This document shows, piece after piece, positions 1-6,929 of a stretch of DNA of 11,623 bases; positions within the stretch are counted from its first letter, which is position 1; every line of letters begins with the position of its first letter. The notes beneath the pieces are model-generated. The model had not been told where the DNA came from, made no database searches, and was given only the letters and a program-made list of their open reading frames with translations. The stretch lies in contig JAGOCV010000110.1 in assembly GCA_017998575.1 (NCBI GenBank), positions 1 through 11,623 on the forward strand. Direction: 5' to 3'. A program made the translations under genes and the position numbers. The stretch comes from Burkholderiaceae bacterium. Lineage in GTDB: Bacteria > Pseudomonadota > Gammaproteobacteria > Burkholderiales > Burkholderiaceae.

Positions 1-8
1 ATGCGATG

Positions 9-431
9 CTAGTACGGCCCCGCCGGTGCGGCCACGCCTTCGGGCAGCTCGTCGCTGGAGATGCGGAACATATGCCCTTCCGGATCGCGGATCACCGCCT
101 GCCACTGGCCATAACAGGTGGCGAACGGGCCCTTGATGACCGACCCGCCCAACGCGGCGACGCGTGCGGCGACGGCATCCACCGCGGCCGCCGACTCCAG
201 CATCAGGCTGGGATAGCCATCCGGGGCGGCCGCGCCGTCGCCCGCGCGCGCGGGCAGGCCCAGCATCGCGTAGGCGGCGGGCGCGTGGAAGCCGATCTGG
301 AAGTCGACCGTGTGCAGTGCACGGTAGACGGGAGAGCGCGTGTACACGGCTTCGGCCAGGCCCAGCAGTTCGCGGTAGAAGCGCAGTTGCGCTTCGATGT
401 CTCGGCAGAAGAAGTTGAACTGCAGCTTCAT
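9..431 (-). CDS. VOC (glyoxalase/bleomycin-resistance) fold protein
   Basis: Small cytoplasmic protein of 140 residues with the vicinal-oxygen-chelate fold. The N-terminal beta-alpha unit (residues 1-24, with FYRELLGL near 18-25) and the closing strand (residues 107-125, YGQW...RDPEGHMFRIS) are typical of the superfamily. The start is the ATG at 431, which overlaps the stop of the upstream dioxygenase gene as ATGA (428-431), so it is probably translationally coupled. The frame stays open to 593, but that extension is antisense-like and overlaps the dioxygenase. The position that usually carries the C-terminal metal-ligand glutamate in DPxGNxxEL is Arg123 here, and the usual N-terminal His/Glu near residue 6 is Asn. 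It may therefore not bind metal in the canonical way. Its place last in the operon suggests a role in handling the substrate or product of the dioxygenase, or binding or resistance. The exact reaction is unknown. Confidence 0.85.
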   Translation of the reverse strand: MKLQFNFFCRDIEAQLRFYRELLGLAEAVYTRSPVYRALHTVDFQIGFHAPAAYAMLGLPARAGDGAAAPDGYPSLMLESAAAVDAVAARVAALGGSVIKGPFATCYGQWQAVIRDPEGHMFRISSDELPEGVAAPAGPY

Positions 432-1285
432 GCGGCGCTCTCGGCGCGCGCGCGGAAGGTCACGCGGCGCAACACGCGTGTGGCCGGCCAATAGTCCGCC
501 ACCGCGTAGTGCTGGGTGGCGCGGTTGTCCCATACGGCAATGCCATCGCATTCCCAGCGGTGCGAGTACACGAACTCCGGTTGAACCATCCATTCGCGCA
601 GGAACTCCAGCAGCGCGCGCCCCTCGCGGAACGGCACGCCGTCGATCTGCCGCGTGAAGGCCTCGTTGACGAAGAGCACTTCCTCGCCGGTCTCGGGATG
701 TCGGCGCACGACGGGATGCACCACCGGCGCATGCCGGCGCACCGCGCCCACCAGGGTCTCCTCGCCCGCCTGCCGTAGGGCGTCCTCCACCAGGCTGCCG
801 GTCCAGCTGTGGGTGGCAGTCAGGCCGCGCAGGTACGTCTTCATGCCTTCGGACAAGGCCTGGAATGCCTTGCGCCCGCAGGCCCAGACCGTGTTGCCGC
901 CGGCCGCGGGCAGCTCCTTGAGCTGGATGACGGTGCCTGTGGGAAAGCGGGCCTGCCAGGTCACGTCGCTGTGCCAGACGTTGAGCTCGGGCGGGTGTTC
1001 GGCATCGGTGCGGATCACCTCGACCTCGGGGTGGCCGGGCAGGCGGGGAAAGTAAGCGCCGGGCGCGATGTCGCCGAACGCCGATGCCAGCGCGACATGC
1101 TGCGCTGGCTCCATCGGCTGCGGCGGGAAGACCAGCATGCCGTAGTCCAGCAGGGCGCGGTGCAATTCGGCGCGCACGCCTTCGTGCAGCGGCTGGGCCA
1201 GATCCAGTCCTTCGATGCGGGCGGCGAAGCCGGGCAGCTGGGGGACCGGCCGGATGAAGTTATAGGTCGATTCGCGTGTACTCAT
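428..1285 (-). CDS. TauD/TfdA-family Fe(II)/2-oxoglutarate-dependent dioxygenase
   Basis: This 285-residue cytoplasmic enzyme has the normal length for the TauD family. The facial triad is visible: His105 and Asp107 in WHSDVTW, and the distal His259 in NRATQHYAV. Arg274 lies 15 residues after that His, which is the spacing of the 2-oxoglutarate-binding Arg in TauD, and Arg270 sits at the position of the TauD sulfonate-contacting Arg. Family members oxidise taurine, alkylsulfonates, sulfate esters or 2,4-D-type substrates, using O2 and 2-oxoglutarate and giving succinate and CO2. With a sulfonate-type ABC transporter directly upstream, desulfonation or sulfate-ester cleavage for sulfur supply is the likeliest role, but the substrate is inference. 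The ATG at 1285 has a purine-rich GAGGGG about 9 bases upstream. The gene follows the permease by 16 bases and overlaps the VOC gene by 4. Confidence 0.93.
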   Translation of the reverse strand: MSTRESTYNFIRPVPQLPGFAARIEGLDLAQPLHEGVRAELHRALLDYGMLVFPPQPMEPAQHVALASAFGDIAPGAYFPRLPGHPEVEVIRTDAEHPPELNVWHSDVTWQARFPTGTVIQLKELPAAGGNTVWACGRKAFQALSEGMKTYLRGLTATHSWTGSLVEDALRQAGEETLVGAVRRHAPVVHPVVRRHPETGEEVLFVNEAFTRQIDGVPFREGRALLEFLREWMVQPEFVYSHRWECDGIAVWDNRATQHYAVADYWPATRVLRRVTFRARAESAA

Positions 1286-1301
1286 CGGGCAGCCCCTCGT
1301 A

Positions 1302-2105
1302 TCAATGGCCAGTGGCCGACTCGTGCCAGTGCGACAGCAGGCGGTTGCCCAGCGCGCTGACCAGCAGGAAGAAGAAGAACCCGAGCAGCGTGGCGGCGAT
1401 CACCTCGGCGAACAGCAGCGCGGTGTACATGCGCCCCTGCGCGAACACGATCTGCACCCCCAGCCCACCCTGCGCGTTGCCCGAGCCGATGATGAATTCG
1501 CCCACGATGGCGCCGATGACCGACAGGCCCGCCGAGATGCGCAGGCCCGCGAAGATGCTGGGCAGCGCGCCGGGCAGGCGCAGCTTCCAGAACGCGGTCA
1601 TGCGGCTGTCGTTGTGCAGCGCGAACAGCTCCACCAGCGTGCGCGAGGTCGAGCGCAGCCCCAGCAGCGTGTTGTTGATGATCGGGAAGAGCGCCATGAT
1701 GAAACTGATCACCACCACCGACAGCTCGTTGTAGCCGAACCAGAGCACGATCAGCGGCGCGATGGCGACCACCGGCACGGTCTGCAGCAGCACCGCATAA
1801 GGGTAGAGACTGCGCTCGACCAGGCGCGACTGACTCATGGCCGCCGCGATCACCACGCCCAGAACGATGGCCGCCAGATAGCCCAGGCAAGCTTCCCGGA
1901 AGGTGATCCAGGTCGCCATCGCCAGCGTGCCGGCGTTCTCGGCCGCCGCAGCAGCAACGGCCCCGGGTCCGGGAAGCAGGTAGGCCTTGCCCGCGTAGAC
2001 CGTGGCGGACAGCAGCCACCAGCCGCCGATCGCGCACAACGCGACCAGGACGACCGGCAGGGCCGACACGAGGCGTTCGCGCCAGGGGGTGCGGGCGGCG
2101 CTCAT
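1302..2105 (-). CDS. ABC transporter permease, nitrate/sulfonate/taurine type (SsuC/TauC-like)
   Basis: Inner-membrane permease of 267 residues with six hydrophobic segments at roughly 12-34, 72-92, 101-124, 128-150, 188-208 and 226-252. The cytoplasmic EAA-type loop that docks on the ATPase is seen at about 159-182 (ELFALHNDSRMTAFWKLRLP). The YxGxAYLLPGP segment near 37-47 after the first helix is the usual entry to the BPD_transp_1 domain in SsuC/TauC relatives. Its start ATG overlaps the ATPase stop as ATGA (2102-2105), and the two subunits are probably made stoichiometrically by coupled translation. The transported compound is inferred to be a sulfonate or related organosulfur anion from the neighbouring TauD-type dioxygenase and arylsulfotransferase-family gene. 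Nitrate, bicarbonate or thiamine-precursor transport by the same family cannot be excluded from this subunit alone. Confidence 0.93.
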   Translation of the reverse strand: MSAARTPWRERLVSALPVVLVALCAIGGWWLLSATVYAGKAYLLPGPGAVAAAAAENAGTLAMATWITFREACLGYLAAIVLGVVIAAAMSQSRLVERSLYPYAVLLQTVPVVAIAPLIVLWFGYNELSVVVISFIMALFPIINNTLLGLRSTSRTLVELFALHNDSRMTAFWKLRLPGALPSIFAGLRISAGLSVIGAIVGEFIIGSGNAQGGLGVQIVFAQGRMYTALLFAEVIAATLLGFFFFLLVSALGNRLLSHWHESATGH

Positions 2106-2860
2106 GCCATCGCTCCTTCGCTCGCGGGCCGGCGCAGCGCGGCCGTGACGCGGCCGGTGAGCGCCGCGAACTCGGGCGTGGCCCGCAGCTCGGGCGGGCG
2201 CGGAAAGGCGAAGGGCACCTCAATGGTTTCGAGGATGCGGCCCGGCCGCGCCGACATCACCACCACGCGTGTGGAAAGGTAGACAGCCTCGTGCACGTTG
2301 TGCGTGACCATCATCGCGGTGAAGCCCGCCTCGGACCAGAGCGAGGACAGTTCTTCCTGCAGCACGTCGCGCGTGAGTTCGTCCACGGCGGCCAGAGGCT
2401 CGTCGAGCAGCAGCAGCGCGGGCCGCAGCGCGAGCGCACGGGCCAGGGACAGGCGCATGCGCATGCCGCCCGAGAGTTCGTGCGGATAGCTCTTCTCGAA
2501 CCCCGCGAGGCCCACGAGTGCGAGCGCCTCGGTGGCGCGCTGCGCGCAGTCCTCAGGGCGGTAGCCCTCGAGTTCCATCAGCAGCTCGGCGTTCTTCTGC
2601 ACCGTGCGCCAGGGCAGCAGCGCGGCCTCCTGGAAGACGAAGCCGGTCTCGAACTCGGCCGGTGCGCGTTCGCAGCGCCCCGCGGTGGCCGCCACCAGGC
2701 TGGCGACGATGCGCAGCAGCGTGGACTTGCCGCAGCCCGAGGGGCCGACCAGGGTGATGAACTCGCCCGGCGCCACCGACAGGTCGGTCGGCCGCAGGGC
2801 CAGCAGGCCGTTGTCGTAGGTCTTGGAGACCCCGGTCAGCGTGACGGTGGCGCCCTTCAT
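2102..2860 (-). CDS. ABC transporter ATP-binding protein (SsuB/TauB-like)
   Basis: A 252-residue nucleotide-binding subunit that powers import. All core motifs are intact: Walker A GPSGCGKST at 39-47, Q-loop Gln77 in VFQEAALLPW, signature LSGGM at 129-133, Walker B LLLLDEP at 149-155 with catalytic Glu154, D-loop near 157-160, and switch His187 in MVTHNVHEA. The VFQEAxLLPW sequence and the overall length match the nitrate/sulfonate/taurine subfamily (SsuB, TauB, NrtD). The ATG at 2860 lies 6 bases after the stop of the substrate-binding-protein gene, with only a weak purine tract (GAAG) ahead of it, consistent with reinitiation by terminating ribosomes. It overlaps the downstream permease by 4 bases. 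It acts on the cytoplasmic face of the inner membrane with the permease and the periplasmic binding protein. Confidence 0.96.
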   Translation of the reverse strand: MKGATVTLTGVSKTYDNGLLALRPTDLSVAPGEFITLVGPSGCGKSTLLRIVASLVAATAGRCERAPAEFETGFVFQEAALLPWRTVQKNAELLMELEGYRPEDCAQRATEALALVGLAGFEKSYPHELSGGMRMRLSLARALALRPALLLLDEPLAAVDELTRDVLQEELSSLWSEAGFTAMMVTHNVHEAVYLSTRVVVMSARPGRILETIEVPFAFPRPPELRATPEFAALTGRVTAALRRPASEGAMA

Positions 2861-2866
2861 GGTGCT

Positions 2867-3838
2867 TCAGCAGCCGGTAACGAAGGACTTGTCGTAGGCC
2901 TGCTTCTCGTTGAAGCCGGCCGGCAGGAAGTTCACGCTCTTGAGCTGGTCGGCCAGTTCCTTCCAGCGCGCGTCCGTCATGCAGCCAATCTTCGAAGCGT
3001 CCTTGGGCACCATGCCGTCGGCCATGTCGCGCACGGCGGCGTCATGCACGGCCGGCGAGATCTGCTGATTCAGGCCGAGCAGGTAGGGCTTGATCGCCTG
3101 CGGATCCTTCATGAAGTTCGCCCAGCCCTTCTGCACGGCCGCCACGGTGGCGCGCACGACGTGCGGGTTCTTCTGGATCATCTCGTCGGTGGTGAACAGC
3201 ACGTAGTACGGCCGGTATCCGAGCGAGGGCACCTTGATCTGATCGACGTCGATACCCGCTTCCTTCATGCGCGCGGGCAGGTAGAGCGACAGGCCCTGCT
3301 GGACCATCTGCGGATCGTTGCGGAACAGGCTCAGGTCGCCGGTGACCGGCATCTCGCGACCGGGCGAGAGCTTGTGCTGCTTCTTGATCCAGTCCCAGTA
3401 CGCGAAGCCCAGGCTGATCGCGAACGGGCGGCCCTGCAGGTCGGAAATCGACTTGACCGCCGGGTTCTTGTGGAAGACCAGCGTGTAGGGCACGTAGTCC
3501 AGGTGGACGAACACGGCTTTGATCGGCGCGCCGCGCTCGCGCGCCAGCAGCACGTCGTCGGCGTTGCCGATGCCGAAGTCGGCCTGCCCCGAGGCCACCT
3601 GCGGAATCGTCTGGATCTTCGGGCCGCCCTGCAGCACGGTGATCTTGATGCCGGCTTCCTTGCCCAGGTTGTCCTGCTGGGCCTGCCAGTAGCCGCCCTG
3701 GTCGGCCTGGGCGAACCAGCTGGTCAAGAGGCGAACGGGCTTGGCCTCCTGGGCCTGGACGGCCAGCGAGAAGGTGGCAGCGCAGGCGGCGAGCGCAAGT
3801 GCCAGCGGACGGCGAAGAAGCGGGGAGAGCGTGGACAT
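2867..3838 (-). CDS. ABC transporter periplasmic substrate-binding protein (NMT1/THI5-like, sulfonate/nitrate family)
   Basis: Protein of 323 residues that captures the ligand in the periplasm and delivers it to the permease. Residues 1-29 form a Sec signal peptide: Arg9-Arg10, a hydrophobic core, then a signal-peptidase-I-like AVQA site with cleavage after Ala29. A lipobox-like LAAC at 16-19 offers a less likely lipoprotein alternative. The mature part begins VRLLTSWFAQADQGGYWQA (35-53) and contains QVASGQADFGIGNADDVLLAR (80-100), the typical NMT1/THI5-like ligand-cleft layout. The start is the ATG at 3838, preceded by GAGGT at suitable spacing. The frame stays open to 4123 but would run into the upstream gene. 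The mature protein has only two cysteines, Cys286 and the C-terminal residue Cys323, which could form a disulfide. Ligand identity is not visible; a sulfonate is inferred from context. Confidence 0.93.
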   Translation of the reverse strand: MSTLSPLLRRPLALALAACAATFSLAVQAQEAKPVRLLTSWFAQADQGGYWQAQQDNLGKEAGIKITVLQGGPKIQTIPQVASGQADFGIGNADDVLLARERGAPIKAVFVHLDYVPYTLVFHKNPAVKSISDLQGRPFAISLGFAYWDWIKKQHKLSPGREMPVTGDLSLFRNDPQMVQQGLSLYLPARMKEAGIDVDQIKVPSLGYRPYYVLFTTDEMIQKNPHVVRATVAAVQKGWANFMKDPQAIKPYLLGLNQQISPAVHDAAVRDMADGMVPKDASKIGCMTDARWKELADQLKSVNFLPAGFNEKQAYDKSFVTGC

Positions 3839-3915
3839 GGTGATACCTCGAATGGGAATTGTCGGATGCAGGGCGTGTGGTAGGGCGGGAGTCGCAGGAG
3901 GAAATCGAAGCAGCG

Positions 3916-5037
3916 TCAGCGCCCGAGCCACGGCATCGCCGAGGCCGGGTAGCGGAAGGTCTGGAACACGCTGTTGAGCAGGCCGCCGCCGGTCTTGCGC
4001 GCGGCGGCGTCGCCGTATTCGCCGAACCAGGGGATGACGTATTCCCACACCACCTCGCCTTCGGGCGTGACCTCGAACAGGCGGCCGGTGGCCGACTCGG
4101 TGATGTGCGTGTTGCCGTTCCACAGGCGCTGGGCGCTGCCCATGAAGGCGGTATAGAAGGCGTTGGGATTCGGGTCCTGATAGGACCAGACGACGCGGTT
4201 GCCGTCGGCCGGGTCGACCTCGACCACGCGTGAGAAGGCGATGTGGCCGCCGGCGCGGAAGTTACCGTTGTCGAAGGCCAGGATCGTCCCGCCGGGCAGC
4301 GCCACCGGCGCGTGCTGGTGCGACACCACACTTGGCGGCACGTGCAGCTGGACGGCGCCGCTGGCACGATCGATGCCGACGATACCCGCGGTGGTGCGCA
4401 GGCTCATGAGCACCGTGCCGTCGGCCATCACGCCCAGGCCGTTGACCAGCGGCCAGTGGTAGCGGCCGAAGCCGGGGTGGATGGGGAAGGCGGCCGGGTC
4501 GAGGTGGTCGACGGCTTTCCATTCCCACACCAGCCGGCCGCTGCGGTCCACCTCTCGGATCACGTCGGCGTACATGGTTTCGTCCTCGCCATGGGCCGTG
4601 CCGCCGGGCACGCGCGCCGCAAAGCCTTCAGGCACCGGCTCGCAGGCGGCGTAGAGCAGGTGGCCGTTGGGCAGCCACTGGGCGTCGTGGTGGTGGGCGG
4701 GGTCTTCGTAGTGCCAGACGGTCTCGCCTTCCGGGGTGACCTCGTAGAAGTCGCCGCCGTGCCACATGGACCAGGGCGCGTACAGGTCGGGCGAGGCCGC
4801 GTGGTTGCCGTTGTAGCCCAGGTTGCCGTTGGGCAGGATTACCGCGTGCCGGCCCGGGCGCACCGGCAGCTTCCATTCGTGGGCCACGCGGCCCTCGATG
4901 TCGACCAGGTAGACGTGGCCGTCCGCCGTCTGCGGCGCGATCAGCGTGTAGCCGCCGGCCGAGAGTTGCGGGTCATGGGCGATCAGCCCGACGCCGCGGC
5001 GGCGTTGGGTGACCTGGTCGACGGTGCTGTGGGTCAA
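3916..5037 (-). CDS. Arylsulfotransferase (ASST)-family beta-propeller protein
   Basis: Protein of 373 residues built from repeated propeller-blade motifs of the LPNGxLL or MADGTVLM type (about 68-74, 122-129, 204-211, 248-256, 306-312), alternating with VWxY/VWEW strands (about 107-110, 170-173, 283-286, 330-333). The SHQHAPVALPGGTILAFDNG segment (239-258) resembles the catalytic-His region of aryl-sulfate sulfotransferases, which move sulfuryl groups between phenols. His115-117, His194, His240 and His242 are candidate active-site residues. There is no signal peptide and only one cysteine (Cys132), unlike the periplasmic, disulfide-containing E. coli ASST, so a cytoplasmic location is likely. 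The chosen start is the TTG at 5037 with GGAG 8 bases upstream. A GTG at 5094 is possible but lacks a ribosome site. It is first in the operon, 77 bases before the binding-protein gene. Whether it is a true sulfotransferase or only a family relative is uncertain. Confidence 0.8.
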   Translation of the reverse strand: MTHSTVDQVTQRRRGVGLIAHDPQLSAGGYTLIAPQTADGHVYLVDIEGRVAHEWKLPVRPGRHAVILPNGNLGYNGNHAASPDLYAPWSMWHGGDFYEVTPEGETVWHYEDPAHHHDAQWLPNGHLLYAACEPVPEGFAARVPGGTAHGEDETMYADVIREVDRSGRLVWEWKAVDHLDPAAFPIHPGFGRYHWPLVNGLGVMADGTVLMSLRTTAGIVGIDRASGAVQLHVPPSVVSHQHAPVALPGGTILAFDNGNFRAGGHIAFSRVVEVDPADGNRVVWSYQDPNPNAFYTAFMGSAQRLWNGNTHITESATGRLFEVTPEGEVVWEYVIPWFGEYGDAAARKTGGGLLNSVFQTFRYPASAMPWLGR

Positions 5038-5045
5038 GGCAGGGG

Positions 5046-5049
5046 CTCC
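5046..5049 (-). promoter_or_regulatory. Shine-Dalgarno site deciding the TTG start of the ASST-family gene
   Basis: On the minus strand GGAG lies 8 bases before the TTG at 5037. No comparable purine tract precedes the upstream in-frame GTG at 5094. This spacing is why the TTG start was chosen. It remains an inference from sequence only. Confidence 0.5.
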
Positions 5050-5142
5050 GGGTCTGGAATGGCGCCGACGATGTCGATGGCGCGATGGAGCCACTGTAGG
5101 CAGGCCAAGTTGTAAGGAATAGCTGTTTGTTTTTGATGCCGT

Positions 5143-5159
5143 GTCAGAGAAAATCTGAC
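5143..5159. promoter_or_regulatory. Perfect inverted repeat, candidate LysR-type operator
   Basis: GTCAGA (5143-5148) and TCTGAC (5154-5159) form perfect 6-bp arms around the 5-base spacer GAAAA, about 37 bases before the regulator start codon. Its symmetry gives T-N13-A rather than the textbook LysR T-N11-A. Its position in the divergent promoter makes it the best candidate binding site for the adjacent regulator. Binding is inference. Confidence 0.55.
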
Positions 5160-5195
5160 GCTCAAGTTGCCCGGCACTTTTCGCATCGAGACACC

Positions 5196-6146
5196 ATGCC
5201 CGCCATTTCCCAGTCGTTCCGCTGTTTCGACGAGGTTGCCCGCCGCGGCTCGGTCCGCAAGGCGGCCGAGTCGCTGCACCTCACGGCGGCTGCGGTCAAC
5301 CAGCAGATCCTCAACCTCGAGGCCATGGTCGGCATGCCGCTGTTCGACCGGCTGCCGCGCGGCATGCAGCTCACGTCGGCCGGCGAGATCATGGTGGCGG
5401 CCGTGCGGCGCAGCCAGCGTGATTTCGACAGCGCGCTCTCGCAGGTGGAAGACCTGCGCCAGTTGCGCCGGGGTCACGTCAACCTGGGCGTGTCGCATTC
5501 CACGGCCGAATACCCGCTGCCGCAGGTGATCGAGCAGGTGCTCAAGACGCACCCCGGCATCACCTTCAGCGTGCGCTCGGGCACCGGCGAGCAATTGCTG
5601 CGCTGGGTGGCCGGCGGCGAGATCGATGTCGCCTACTGCCTGCGCCGCCCGCCGCCGCCCGGCGTGGAGGAAGGCCGGGCGATGCCGCAGCACCTGGGCG
5701 TGGTGACGGCGCCCGGCCATCCGCTGGTGGCTGGCGGGCGCCTGCTGCGGCTGCGCGACTGCCTCGACTGGCCGCTCGTGCTGATGGCACCGGGTATGGA
5801 GCTGCGCGCCATGCTCGAACGCATCGACCCGCGCCTGTCCAAGGTGGGCCGCCCGATGGTGGAAACCAGCTCGGTGCCCATGGTGCGGCAACTGGTGAGC
5901 GGCAGCCAGGCCGTGGGCTTCCTCATCCCCGACAACGTGGCGCAGGACGTGGACGCCGGCACCATCGCCTGGGTGGGCCTGGAAGACGCGGGTGCGCGGC
6001 TGTCCAGCTGCATCTACCAGCGCTCGGGCCACACCACGTCAGTGGCGATGGGCGTGTTCCTCGACGCGCTGCAGTCGGCGGTGGACGGCATCCGGGCGCG
6101 CTTCGAGCAGCACCACGAGCTGCGGTTGCAGCACGTGGCAGTCTGA
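5196..6146 (+). CDS. LysR-type transcriptional regulator
   Basis: DNA-binding regulator of 316 residues with the usual LysR length and layout. The N-terminal winged helix-turn-helix spans about 5-64 (FDEVARRGSVRKAAESLHLT at 11-30, then AAAVNQQILNLEAMVGMPLF at 31-50). A linker helix reaches about residue 90 and a periplasmic-binding-like effector domain covers about 93-300. The start is the ATG at 5196, preceded by GAG at 5188-5190. The frame opens at a TTG at 5127, but that start has no ribosome site and would put the inverted repeat inside the coding region. It is divergent from the transporter operon and most likely controls it, perhaps responding to a sulfur metabolite as CysB/Cbl do or to the imported compound. 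It is convergent with the type VI cassette, its stop lying 63 bases from the end of the last lipoprotein gene. Confidence 0.95.
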   Translation: MPAISQSFRCFDEVARRGSVRKAAESLHLTAAAVNQQILNLEAMVGMPLFDRLPRGMQLTSAGEIMVAAVRRSQRDFDSALSQVEDLRQLRRGHVNLGVSHSTAEYPLPQVIEQVLKTHPGITFSVRSGTGEQLLRWVAGGEIDVAYCLRRPPPPGVEEGRAMPQHLGVVTAPGHPLVAGGRLLRLRDCLDWPLVLMAPGMELRAMLERIDPRLSKVGRPMVETSSVPMVRQLVSGSQAVGFLIPDNVAQDVDAGTIAWVGLEDAGARLSSCIYQRSGHTTSVAMGVFLDALQSAVDGIRARFEQHHELRLQHVAV

Positions 6147-6209
6147 GCGTGCGATGAGCTGAGGGTGCCGTGCCCGGTGGCCCGACGCAGCGGCAGGGCG
6201 CGCCAGTGG
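6147..6209. other. Intergenic gap between two convergent genes
   Basis: These 63 bases separate the LysR stop from the stop of lipoprotein copy A. It is GC-rich, and I see no clear stem followed by a T-run on either strand, so no intrinsic terminator is called although one would be expected between convergent units. Confidence 0.6.
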
Positions 6210-6929
6210 TCAGGGCGCGGAGGGCGGAGGTCCTGCCGTGGACCGGGCGCCGGGGGCCGCAGGGTCGGTGGGCGCGGTGCGCACGGCAGCTTCGCGGGCG
6301 GCCACCTCGGCATCCCAGCGCGCCTGCTTGGCGTCGCGCTCGGCCTTCACGCGGGCCTGCCCGGCGGCCACGCGCGCTCGCATCTGCTCCTCGGTCTCGC
6401 CGGGCTCCTGCGCATCGAACTCGGGGTTGCGTTCCAGCGGAAAAGGCAGGGGCGTGCCCGGCACGGCATTGGCGGGTGGAGGCGCCTCCCAGGTGAGCTC
6501 GGGCGGGTAGTCCGGATGGCGGATGCCGATCTTGGCCACCAGCACGCGGATCTTCTGGTCGGGGTAGAAGTGCACCTGCACCGAGCCGATATCGCCGGGC
6601 TGGTAGGGCGGCAGTTCGATCTCGGCTGTATGTGGCGGTGGTTCAGGTGGCAGTACTGAAGTGCCGCCCTGGTACATCCACCACACCTTTACCTTGATGC
6701 CCGGTTTCCAGCGTAGAGGAATCTCCACGCAGCATGTGAACGCGCCTCCTCCACCCAACGGATCCAGGTTGGGGCCCATGTTGCCATTGACGGTGAAGTA
6801 ATAGAGCGACTGATCCGTCGTGTGGTTGTAGCCGGTTATATCGGCGCCCAGCGTGGCCTCGCGGCTGCAGCCGGTGAGCAACAGTGCCATCCCGAGTAGT
6901 CCCGCCAGCATCCTGCAGAGCCTCTTCAT
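6210..6929 (-). CDS. DUF3304 lipoprotein (copy A), probable Tle1 immunity protein
   Basis: Lipoprotein of 239 residues. The signal peptide has Lys2-Arg3, a hydrophobic core and lipobox LTGC at 18-21. Cys21 would be lipidated, and Ser22-Arg23 lack an Asp at +2, so outer-membrane sorting is expected. The DUF3304 core follows (SREATLGADITGYNHTTDQ at 22-40; TCCVEI with vicinal Cys66-Cys67), then a proline-rich stretch and an Ala/Arg/Glu-rich probable helix at about 178-215. The Pro/Ala-rich tail is short. The ATG at 6929 overlaps the lipase stop as ATGA (6926-6929) and has a strong GGAGG 6 bases upstream. It is a paralogue of the lipoprotein at 8845-9618, with residues 93-135 identical. A periplasm-facing lipoprotein next to a DUF2235 lipase fits an immunity role, but this is inference; an accessory role is possible. 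It is the last gene of the cassette. Confidence 0.88.
   Translation of the reverse strand: MKRLCRMLAGLLGMALLLTGCSREATLGADITGYNHTTDQSLYYFTVNGNMGPNLDPLGGGGAFTCCVEIPLRWKPGIKVKVWWMYQGGTSVLPPEPPPHTAEIELPPYQPGDIGSVQVHFYPDQKIRVLVAKIGIRHPDYPPELTWEAPPPANAVPGTPLPFPLERNPEFDAQEPGETEEQMRARVAAGQARVKAERDAKQARWDAEVAAREAAVRTAPTDPAAPGARSTAGPPPSAP
6525..6626. repeat. Near-identical tract shared by the two DUF3304 genes (copy A side)
   Basis: This 102-bp stretch matches 9217-9318 with only two differences that I could count, both at synonymous positions, in direct orientation with an offset of 2692 bases. The next 27 bases (6627-6653) carry eight differences, yet the protein stays identical. Two shorter exact matches, 35 bp at 6802-6836 and 30 bp at 6843-6872, occur near the 5' end of the gene. 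Confidence 0.9.

Larger units (their letters stand above)
5038..5195. promoter_or_regulatory. Divergent intergenic region between the transporter operon and the LysR regulator
   Basis: This 158-bp stretch separates the minus-strand operon from the plus-strand regulator and is clearly AT-richer (about 5107-5160) than the surrounding genes. It must hold promoters for both directions. No -35/-10 pair was convincing: on the minus strand a CTGACA inside the inverted repeat is a fair -35 but lacks a good -10 at 16-18 bases. A heptamer CAAGTTG occurs twice in direct orientation (5106-5112 and 5163-5169), of unknown meaning. The layout is the classic one for LysR-type self- and target-gene control. 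Confidence 0.7.

Noticed and set aside
2291..3883. 530-codon open frame on the plus strand
   Set aside because: It is antisense to the ABC ATPase and binding-protein genes, is rich in His/Gln/Arg/Gly as expected for GC-rich shadow frames, and shows no family motif or ribosome site.
5101..5160. Sigma-70 promoter pairs in the divergent region
   Set aside because: Candidate -35 boxes such as CTGACA on the minus strand lack a convincing -10 at proper spacing, so no promoter position is called.
5127..5195. Upstream TTG start for the LysR regulator
   Set aside because: It has no ribosome site, adds 23 residues not typical of LysR N-termini, and would place the operator-like palindrome within the coding sequence; the ATG at 5196 has GAG at good spacing.
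5034..6032. 332-codon minus-strand frame opposite the LysR regulator
   Set aside because: The plus strand encodes an unmistakable LysR protein; the opposite frame is His/Arg/Ala-rich with no motif.
6147..6209. Intrinsic terminator between the convergent genes
   Set aside because: GC-rich complementary bits exist but no stable stem with a following T-run on either strand.
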